From Qingshengfaniella alkalisoli (GTDB lineage: Bacteria; Pseudomonadota; Alphaproteobacteria; Rhodobacterales; Rhodobacteraceae): a stretch of DNA of 64,000 nucleotides. The notes under the pieces are model-generated. The model had not been told where the DNA came from. It saw nothing but the letters and a program-made list of their open reading frames with translations, and searched no databases. The position numbers and the translations under genes are program-made. This document shows, in pieces, positions 57,907 to 64,000 of the stretch; the first letter of the stretch is position 1, and each line of letters opens with the position of its first letter. The stretch is taken from the NCBI RefSeq assembly GCF_007855645.1, contig NZ_CP042261.1, positions 228,501-292,500 of the forward strand. The letters run 5' to 3'.

Positions 57907-58467
57907 ATGACGAGTGATCGCAACGAAATGGATGTCGCGCTCTGGGTTTTCGGCTACGGGTCACTGATCTGGAATCCGGGCTTTACCTATGTCCGGCGGG
58001 AACTGGCTGTCCTGCCCGGATACCACCGATCGTTCTGTATGCGTTCGATTCACCATCGCGGCACCGAAGACAAGCCCGGTCTCGTGCTGGCGCTTGATCC
58101 ATCCACCGGAAGCGCCTGCGCGGGCGTGGCCTTTGGTGTGGCCCAGCCTTATGTCGAGCAAACCCTGCATATGCTGCGCGAACGTGAACTCGTCTCATCG
58201 GCCTATCTGGAGAAGCGCCTGTCCTTGCGGCTCGACCGCGGGCCGGAGGTTGAGGCGCTGGTTTACGTCGTGGACCCCGATCATGCGCAGTATTGTGGGG
58301 GCTTGGCCCTGGAAGATCAGGCGCAGATCATTTCGGGTGCCCATGGCGGTCGCGGGCCGAACAGCGAATATCTGATCAACACTGCCGAGCATCTGACTGA
58401 GCTCGGACTGGAAGATCCGGAACTCGACTGGCTTGTGGCTCGCGTGCAAGAAATTCATGCTGCATAA
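57907..58467 (+). CDS. chaC: Gamma-glutamylcyclotransferase (ChaC-like)
   Basis: A 186-residue enzyme with the cyclotransferase start VFGYGSLIWNPGF (GYGSL motif) and RRELAVLPGYHRSFC, and the ISGAHGGRGPNSEYLINT C-terminal block. Family members cleave gamma-glutamyl peptides, often glutathione, giving 5-oxoproline. ATG 57907-57909 with AAGGAAAGG upstream is preferred over earlier in-frame ATGs in the leader. It is divergent from the DUF2125 gene (64 bases) and 5 bases before the ExbB-like gene. Confidence 0.92.
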   Translation: MTSDRNEMDVALWVFGYGSLIWNPGFTYVRRELAVLPGYHRSFCMRSIHHRGTEDKPGLVLALDPSTGSACAGVAFGVAQPYVEQTLHMLRERELVSSAYLEKRLSLRLDRGPEVEALVYVVDPDHAQYCGGLALEDQAQIISGAHGGRGPNSEYLINTAEHLTELGLEDPELDWLVARVQEIHAA

Positions 58468-58472
58468 ACACA

Positions 58473-59765
58473 ATGAACAGGGGAGTGTTGGCAGCCGCGC
58501 AGCACCGACCTATGCTGACGCAGAACGGACAAGCGGCCGGAGCAGGACCCACATTGTACGCTGAACGCGAAGCAGAACCGCAGTTTTCCCAACCGGTTCG
58601 CCAGATCCTGATGATGTTGATTGTCTCGATTGCGGTCGGGGCAGGGGCGTATGTCGCCTATCCACGCGTTGCGCCCGTCTTTCTGGCCAATCCCTGGTTG
58701 AATGGCACGATCATACTGGTGTTCATCTTCGGCGTACTGGCCTGCGTGTGGCAGGTGTTGCAGCTTATCTCATCCGTCAGTTGGATCGAGGATTTCGCGA
58801 CGCACCGGCCAGGACACGAATTGATGCGCGCGCCGCGTCTGTTGGCACCACTGGCCGCGCTGCTTCGATCGCGCGGGGCGCGGATGCAGATCGGGCCCGC
58901 CTCGTCTCGTTCTATCCTCGACTCCGTTGGTCAGAGGATTGACGAGGCGCGTGACATCACGCGCTATGTGGTCAACCTGCTGATCTTTCTCGGTCTGCTT
59001 GGCACGTTCTATGGGCTTGCGACGACCGTGCCCGCCGTGGTCGATACCATTCGGTCTCTGGCACCTGCGGAAGGGGAAAGCTCTACCGCTGTCTTTGCGC
59101 GGTTGATCGGGGGACTTGAACAGCAGTTGTCGGGCATGGGAACGGCCTTTGCCTCGTCGCTGTTGGGCCTTGCCGGGTCGCTGGTCGTTGGCCTGCTGGA
59201 ATTATTCGCAAGCCATGGCCAGAACCGCTTTTACCGTGAACTGGAAGAATGGCTGTCCACGATCACCCGTGTCGGTTTCTCGTCTGGCGATGCCGAGGGT
59301 GGCGCGGAAAGTGCGGGCGTCGTCGGTGTCATGGCCGACCAGATGGCGGAACAGTTGGACGCGCTGCACAGCATGCTGCGCGATGCCAATGACAGCCGGG
59401 CGCAAGTTGATCAGAGCCTGACAACCCTTGCCGCATCCATCGAACGTCTGACAACGCGGCTCGATGAAGAGGTCAAGGCGACGGATGTTCTGACACGCAT
59501 AGCGGATGGTCAGGAACGGCTGATCAGCTCGGTCGCCGATTATGTTGAGCGGCCGGCTCGCGAGTCCGAGGAAGTGGAAGCCGAAATGCGGATGCGTTTG
59601 CGCAGTCTCGACGTTCAGCTTCTGCGTTTGACCGAAGAACTTGGAACGGGTCGCGCGGAAACGACGACCGAATTGCGCAAGGATCTGGCGCGTTTGACAC
59701 GGGTAATCGAACAGGCCGCCGGACTGGAAGATGCGGGGCATCCAGACAAGCCTGCGGTGCGATAG
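58473..59765 (+). CDS. MotA/ExbB/TolQ-like proton channel subunit
   Basis: A 430-residue membrane protein with four hydrophobic segments: about residues 45-64, 70-92, 170-190 (VVNLLIFLGLLGTFYGLATTVPAVVDTI) and 222-245 (MGTAFASSLLGLAGSLVVGLLEL). The last two carry the small-residue pattern of MotA/ExbB/TolQ channels. The C-terminal 180 residues are soluble and helical (SADRQ-rich, likely coiled coil). The following gene encodes an OmpA/MotB-like partner 3 bases later. Conserved in Rhodobacteraceae as far as I recall, but the function is not established. ATG 58473-58475 follows the chaC stop by 5 bases. Confidence 0.85.
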   Translation: MNRGVLAAAQHRPMLTQNGQAAGAGPTLYAEREAEPQFSQPVRQILMMLIVSIAVGAGAYVAYPRVAPVFLANPWLNGTIILVFIFGVLACVWQVLQLISSVSWIEDFATHRPGHELMRAPRLLAPLAALLRSRGARMQIGPASSRSILDSVGQRIDEARDITRYVVNLLIFLGLLGTFYGLATTVPAVVDTIRSLAPAEGESSTAVFARLIGGLEQQLSGMGTAFASSLLGLAGSLVVGLLELFASHGQNRFYRELEEWLSTITRVGFSSGDAEGGAESAGVVGVMADQMAEQLDALHSMLRDANDSRAQVDQSLTTLAASIERLTTRLDEEVKATDVLTRIADGQERLISSVADYVERPARESEEVEAEMRMRLRSLDVQLLRLTEELGTGRAETTTELRKDLARLTRVIEQAAGLEDAGHPDKPAVR

Positions 59766-59768
59766 CTC

Positions 59769-61514
59769 ATGGCGCTGAGTCGCAGAGCAAACAGGTTTCA
59801 GGCCTCGATTTGGCCCGGGTTTGTCGACGCCATGACGGCGCTGTTGCTTGTGCTGATCTTCGTGTTGTCGATTTTCATGATCGTGCAGTCGTTGCTGACC
59901 GAGACAATCACCGGGCAGGAGTCTGCCTTGGACCGGCTCAGCACGGAGCTAGACTCACTCGCAGTTGCATTGGGAACGGCGCAGCAGCGCAATGCCGATC
60001 TCGAGGACCGCGTCGAGGGCCTTGGGGTCGAGTTGGAGGATGCGCGCACAAATGAAGAATTTCAGGCACGCCTTATTGATGCGCTGACAGATCAGGTCGA
60101 AAGCCGGACGCAGGACCTGCAAACGGCCCAGTCACGGATCACGGAATTCGAAGATCAGGTCACGGCCTTGCTCGCACAAAGGGACACGGCACGTCAGACT
60201 ATCACCGAACTGGAACAAAGCGCCGCCAACCTGACCGACGAGCGCGACGCGCTGGAAACGGCTTTGGCGGCCGCGCGGGAAGAAGTGGATGCCGAACAGG
60301 AGACCGCTCGACTGGCCGCTGCCAAGGCCGATGCGTTGGAAAGTCTGGCGGCGGAACTGCGGTCGGAGATCGCGCGGAAGGATGAACGCATTGCCGAGGT
60401 GCAGGAGGATCTTTCCGAGGAAGAAGCCGCGCGCTTGGCCGAAGCCGCTGCAGCACAGGCTTTGCGGGATCGGTTGGAAAACGCCGACGCCGAACTGACA
60501 GCCATGACCCTGTCGTTGGAAGAAGAACGAAGGAAGGCCGAAGAAACGCTGACGCTTCTTGCGGCAGCGAACGCGACCAAGGACGAACTGGATGCGCGAC
60601 TGGCGGCGGCTTTGACGGAAGCGGAACAAACACAGGCCGATCTGGATCAGGCGCAGCTATCGCAGGAGGAGTTGCGGGAAAAGCTTGCGGCGGCGCTGGC
60701 GGCACAGCTTGAAGCCGAAACCAACGCCGAGGATGTGCTGTCCGAACTGGAACAACGGCAAGCTTTGCTGGCCGCAGCAAACAGCGAATTGGAAACGGTA
60801 GAAGCCGAAAGCGCCGAGAGCCAGCGGCGGGTAACGGTACTAAATGCCCAGGTTGCGCAGCTCCGGCAACAGATGGAACGGCTTCAAGGCTTGCTCGACG
60901 ATGCCGACGCGCGTGACACGCAGGCACAGGTGCGCATCGAGACGCTTGGGTCGCAGCTCAATTCCGCGTTGGCCCGCGCAGCTTCTGAACAACGGCGACG
61001 CGCGGAACTGGAAGCGGCGGAACGCAAACGACTGGAGGAGGAAGCCAAGGACCTGGAGCGCTACAGGTCTGAATTCTTCGGTCGTTTGCGCGAGATTATC
61101 GGCGATCAGCAAGGCGTGCGGGTGGTCGGTGATCGCTTCGTGTTCGATTCAGAAGTTCTGTTTCCATCGGGTTCTGCGCAGTTGTCGCCTGCAGGACGTG
61201 TCGAGATCGCCAATGTCGCGCGTATCCTGCAAGAGGTTGCCGCTGTGATCCCGCCGGAGATCGACTGGATCGTGCGCGTGGATGGACACACCGATGACCG
61301 GCCCATCGGTCCGGGGGGTGAATTTAGCGACAATTGGGAGCTCAGCCAGGCACGCGCGCTGTCCGTGGTGCGAGAGATGGTCGATGCCTATGACTTCCCC
61401 CCATCTCGTCTCGCGGCGGCCGGTTTTGGCGAATACCAGCCAGTCAACCCTGCGGAAACGGCAGAGGCACGCGCGCAAAACCGACGCATCGAGTTGAAGC
61501 TGACAGAACGGTGA
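59769..61514 (+). CDS. OmpA/MotB-like peptidoglycan-binding protein with long coiled coil
   Basis: A 581-residue protein in three parts. (1) One membrane helix (about residues 17-40) containing GFVDAMTALLLVL, with D20 in the place of the proton-binding Asp of MotB. (2) A very long Ala/Glu/Arg/Leu-rich helix (about 45-430), with heptad-like spacing, predicted as a periplasmic coiled coil. (3) A C-terminal OmpA-like peptidoglycan-binding domain (about 435-581) with VDGHTDDRPIG and AAAGFGEYQPV and NRRIELKL. With the ExbB-like gene it would form an energised envelope-spanning unit. The coiled coil is far longer than in MotB or TolR. Confidence 0.88.
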   Translation: MALSRRANRFQASIWPGFVDAMTALLLVLIFVLSIFMIVQSLLTETITGQESALDRLSTELDSLAVALGTAQQRNADLEDRVEGLGVELEDARTNEEFQARLIDALTDQVESRTQDLQTAQSRITEFEDQVTALLAQRDTARQTITELEQSAANLTDERDALETALAAAREEVDAEQETARLAAAKADALESLAAELRSEIARKDERIAEVQEDLSEEEAARLAEAAAAQALRDRLENADAELTAMTLSLEEERRKAEETLTLLAAANATKDELDARLAAALTEAEQTQADLDQAQLSQEELREKLAAALAAQLEAETNAEDVLSELEQRQALLAAANSELETVEAESAESQRRVTVLNAQVAQLRQQMERLQGLLDDADARDTQAQVRIETLGSQLNSALARAASEQRRRAELEAAERKRLEEEAKDLERYRSEFFGRLREIIGDQQGVRVVGDRFVFDSEVLFPSGSAQLSPAGRVEIANVARILQEVAAVIPPEIDWIVRVDGHTDDRPIGPGGEFSDNWELSQARALSVVREMVDAYDFPPSRLAAAGFGEYQPVNPAETAEARAQNRRIELKLTER

Positions 61515-61561
61515 TTTGCGCGTCTGGGGCGCGATGAGGGAGGACGAATTGGTCGATGAGG

Positions 61562-61681
61562 ATGCCGCAACCCGCACTAGGGCTACCGGTGCCGGATGTG
61601 CATGCCGCAGAGGAATATTACCGTGATCGTTTGGGATTCAGGGTGGGCTGGCTCAACGAATAGGGCCGGATCGGTGCAGTC
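61562..61681 (+). pseudogene. Remnant of a VOC (glyoxalase/bleomycin-resistance) family gene
   Basis: ATG 61562-61564 opens a frame reading MPQPALGLPVPDVHAAEEYY, then RDRLGFRVGWLNE, the N-terminal strand-helix-strand unit of a VOC protein. TAG at 61661-61663 ends it after 33 residues. Directly after the stop GRIGAV continues in the same frame as the usual next strand (NE-GRIGAV). The similarity then ends and no later VOC metal ligands are present. It looks like the first quarter of a gene, cut by a stop and a deletion. Confidence 0.6.
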
Positions 61682-61865
61682 AGGGGGCTGACATCGGCAA
61701 AGTGATCGACAATATATCTTGGGGTTGCGACAATTGCATTGTGCAAGCCGCCTGTGGCAGCTTGTGTCACTTTCATCATGATCTGTGAGCCTTGGCGTGG
61801 CTTGGTTAGGCCATCATTCCGATGGAAGAAGGCCCCGGCGGAAACCGGGGCCTTTGTCGTGTCTG
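61682..61865. other. Intergenic remainder between the VOC remnant and clpA
   Basis: Apart from the hairpin at 61829-61855 I see no gene, tRNA or operator here. With the preceding VOC remnant it completes a 351-base stretch without an intact gene between the OmpA/MotB-like gene and clpA. Confidence 0.5.
61829..61855. terminator. Bidirectional hairpin terminator between the VOC remnant and clpA
   Basis: GGCCCCGG (61831-61838), loop CGGAAA, CCGGGGCC (61845-61852) with AA before and TTT after on the plus strand. It is symmetrical enough to end the plus-strand transcript of the ExbB/OmpA-like genes and the minus-strand clpA transcript (stop at 61866-61868). T-runs are short, so efficiency is uncertain. 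Confidence 0.65.
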
Positions 61866-64000
61866 TCAACCTGCTGTCAGCAGCTTCGGGTCGTTTTTGC
61901 CTAACCGAGCTTTTTCCGGCGGTAGCATTTGCAGATCGAGCTTTCCATCCTTGACCGATACCCGAACCAGACCGCCCTTGGTCAGATCACCAAATAACAG
62001 CTCTTCGGCCAGCGGCTTCTTGATGTGTTCCTGGATGACCCGTGCCAGCGGACGGGCACCCATCTTGTCATCATAGCCTTTTTCAGCCAGCCATTCAGCC
62101 GCGGGCTTGGTCAGTTCGATGGCGACGTGGCGGTCCATCAACTGCGCTTCAAGCTGAAGTACGAACTTCTCGACGATCTGCAGGATGACACCCTGCGGCA
62201 GCGGCGCGAAGCTGATTACGGCGTCCAGCCGGTTGCGGAACTCAGGTGTGAAGGTCCGTTCGATTGCGGCGGTGTCTTCACCTTCGCGACGGTCGCGCCC
62301 GAAACCGATGGCAGCCTTGGCCTGTTCCTGAGCGCCCGCGTTCGACGTCATGATCAGGATCACATTGCGGAAGTCCACCTGACGGCCATTATGGTCGGTC
62401 AGCTTGCCGTGATCCATCACCTGCAGAAGGATGTTGAAAACGTCCGGATGTGCCTTCTCGATTTCGTCTAGAAGCAGCACGCAGTGCGGATGCTGGTCGA
62501 CGCCGTCGGTCAAAAGTCCGCCCTGATCGAAGCCCACATACCCCGGAGGAGCACCGATCAATCGCGATACTGCGTGCTTCTCCATGTATTCCGACATATC
62601 GAAGCGCAGCAGCTCCACGCCCAGTTGGGACGCCAGTTGGCGCGCGACTTCGGTCTTGCCCACGCCGGTCGGGCCAGCAAACAGGTAGTTGCCGATGGGC
62701 TTTTCGGGTTCACGAAGCCCGGCGCGTGCCAGCTTGATGGCTGAACTCAGCGCCTCGATCGCGTCGTCCTGTCCGAAGACCACGCGTTTGAGCGACCCTT
62801 CCAGTGTGCGAAGCACTTCGGCGTCGTTCTTGCTGACGTTTTTCGGAGGGATACGGGCAATCTTGGCGACGACCGCCTCAATTTCCTTCGCGCCGATGGT
62901 CTTGCGACGCTTGCTTTCAGCGACCAGATGCTGCGCGGCCCCGGCTTCATCAATGACATCGATGGCCTTGTCGGGCAGTTTCCGGTCGTTGATATAGCGC
63001 GCGGAAAGCTCCACGGCCGTCTTGATGGCGTCGTTGGTGTAGCGGATGTCGTGGTGGTTCTCGAAATAGGGTTTCAGGCCCTTGAGAATTTTCACAGTGT
63101 CATCCACCGAAGGTTCGGTCACATCGATCTTCTGGAACCGACGACTCAACGCGCGATCCTTCTCGAAATGCTGGCGGAATTCCTTATAGGTCGTGGACCC
63201 CATGCAGCGCAGCTTGCCACCCTGAAGTGCGGGTTTCAGAAGGTTGGAGGCATCCATTGCGCCGCCAGAAGTTGCGCCTGCGCCGATAACCGTGTGGATT
63301 TCGTCGATGAAGAGGACCGCGTCGGGGTGATCCTCCAGTTCGGTGACGACGGCTTTCAGACGCTCCTCGAAATCGCCGCGATACCTGGTGCCGGCCAGCA
63401 ACGCGCCCATATCGAGCGAGAAGATGGTGGCGTTGGACAACACTTCGGGTGTTTCGCCGTTGACGATCTTGCGACCCAGCCCTTCGGCAATCGCGGTCTT
63501 ACCTACACCGGGATCTCCGACCAGAAGCGGATTGTTCTTGCGGCGGCGGCACAGTACCTGAATGCAGCGTTCGACTTCGGATTCCCGTCCGATCAGCGGG
63601 TCGACATCGCCTTTGCGCGCCTTGGCATTCAGGTCGACACAATACTTCGACAAAGCGGATTCCTTGCCGTCCTGTTGTGCTTCGGTCGTCTGTTCCTCCT
63701 CTTCAAAATCGGAGGCACCGGTTACCGGGCGTGCCTCACCGAAATCGGAGTTCTTCGCGACACCGTGGGCGATGAAATTTACGGCATCATAGCGGGTCAT
63801 TTCCTGTTCTTGCAGGAAATAGGCCGCATTGCTTTCACGTTCGGCGAAGATGGCCACCAGGACGTTCGCGCCTGTTACTTCGGTTCGGCCAGAGGATTGC
63901 ACATGGATTGCGGCGCGCTGAATGACGCGCTGGAAGGCGGCTGTCGGAACGGCTTCCGATCCTTCCACATCCGTTTCCAGCGTCGCAAGTTCTTCGTCGA
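61866..64000 (-). CDS. clpA: ATP-dependent Clp protease ATPase subunit ClpA, 5' end cut by the window edge
   Basis: The frame is open from the right edge (visible start of the fragment reads DEELATLETDVEGSEAVP) to the stop at 61866-61868, about 711 codons of the usual 750-775. The N-terminal Clp repeat domain (VIQRAAIHVQSSGRTEVTG), first AAA module with GDPGVGKTAIAEGL and FIDEIH, second AAA module with GPTGVGKTEVARQL, and the C-terminal D2 sensor domain are in order. ClpA unfolds substrates for ClpP. The tail ends KARLGKNDPKLLTAG. The adaptor clpS would be expected upstream, outside the window. Confidence 0.97.
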   Translation of the reverse strand, partial: DEELATLETDVEGSEAVPTAAFQRVIQRAAIHVQSSGRTEVTGANVLVAIFAERESNAAYFLQEQEMTRYDAVNFIAHGVAKNSDFGEARPVTGASDFEEEEQTTEAQQDGKESALSKYCVDLNAKARKGDVDPLIGRESEVERCIQVLCRRRKNNPLLVGDPGVGKTAIAEGLGRKIVNGETPEVLSNATIFSLDMGALLAGTRYRGDFEERLKAVVTELEDHPDAVLFIDEIHTVIGAGATSGGAMDASNLLKPALQGGKLRCMGSTTYKEFRQHFEKDRALSRRFQKIDVTEPSVDDTVKILKGLKPYFENHHDIRYTNDAIKTAVELSARYINDRKLPDKAIDVIDEAGAAQHLVAESKRRKTIGAKEIEAVVAKIARIPPKNVSKNDAEVLRTLEGSLKRVVFGQDDAIEALSSAIKLARAGLREPEKPIGNYLFAGPTGVGKTEVARQLASQLGVELLRFDMSEYMEKHAVSRLIGAPPGYVGFDQGGLLTDGVDQHPHCVLLLDEIEKAHPDVFNILLQVMDHGKLTDHNGRQVDFRNVILIMTSNAGAQEQAKAAIGFGRDRREGEDTAAIERTFTPEFRNRLDAVISFAPLPQGVILQIVEKFVLQLEAQLMDRHVAIELTKPAAEWLAEKGYDDKMGARPLARVIQEHIKKPLAEELLFGDLTKGGLVRVSVKDGKLDLQMLPPEKARLGKNDPKLLTAG

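Noticed and set aside
58473-61514. Zorya-type phage defence reading of the ExbB-like/OmpA-like pair
   Set aside because: No zorC, zorD or zorE gene is near, the long coiled coil is in the MotB-like rather than the MotA-like partner, and neighbours are housekeeping genes.

Overview
The window reads as one GC-rich chromosomal segment of an alphaproteobacterium of the family Rhodobacteraceae, most likely the marine Roseobacter group. Four things point there. The TCA genes are arranged sucC-sucD-(DUF805)-sucA-sucB-(MAPEG)-lpd, next to mdh, a malyl-CoA lyase/thioesterase-like gene, nnrU and sdhCDAB. The genes pmbA-cysQ-DUF4170-waaA run together. TIGR02300, DUF2125, DUF1737 and TIGR02186 proteins are present. 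There is also a LuxR/LuxI acyl-homoserine-lactone pair. I see no insertion sequence, prophage, plasmid gene or CRISPR array. I cannot name the genus.

Layout. Bases 1-4060 (minus strand): start of waaA, DUF4170, a CysQ-like phosphatase, pmbA and a DUF2125 protein. Bases 4.1-10.6 kb: a short-chain dehydrogenase, an AAA-ATPase gene broken by two frameshifts, tRNA-Ala(GGC), a poly-Asp FYDLN protein, a YgjP-like metallopeptidase overlapping a GntR regulator, a PiT phosphate transporter, a Nudix hydrolase, tRNA-Gly(TCC) and a DUF4870-like protein. Bases 10.7-27.2 kb: the TCA block, with lpd, sucB, sucA, sucD, sucC and mdh on the minus strand and the malyl-CoA gene, nnrU, DUF1737 and sdhCDAB on the plus strand. 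Bases 27.2-35.4 kb: a ZIP-like transporter, a DEAD-box helicase with a long leader, deoD, a quorum-sensing island (70-aa protein, luxR, luxI), a RecD-like helicase, and the TIGR02186/TauE pair. Bases 35.5-47.4 kb: two complete BMP-type ABC importers flanking an nfu-tsaB-rimI operon; the second importer contains a voltage-gated potassium-channel-like gene. Bases 47.7-64 kb: dnaE, DUF72, DUF389, rpsD, a hisC-tyrC-extensin operon, a second DUF2125 protein, ChaC, a MotA/ExbB-like plus OmpA/MotB-like pair, a VOC-protein remnant and clpA (cut by the window end).

How the parts fit. The TCA block encodes the 2-oxoglutarate dehydrogenase complex (sucA, sucB, lpd), succinyl-CoA synthetase, succinate dehydrogenase and malate dehydrogenase, which is the continuous route from 2-oxoglutarate to oxaloacetate except fumarase. 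The sucC operon and the sdhC operon diverge from opposite ends of this block. Each is preceded, at about the same distance, by the same bipartite operator, TTTGTGATCACA, 11 bases, TGTGATCACAAA. This is the strongest unexplained signal in the window and suggests one unnamed regulator that controls both operons.

Other signals worth following are a perfect 19-bp Irr-type iron box in front of nfu, the ion channel inside the BMP importer operon, the ExbB-like/OmpA-like pair whose periplasmic part holds a very long predicted coiled coil, and the double-frameshift ATPase gene. All gene calls rest on reading the translated sequence and recalling families; no database search was run.
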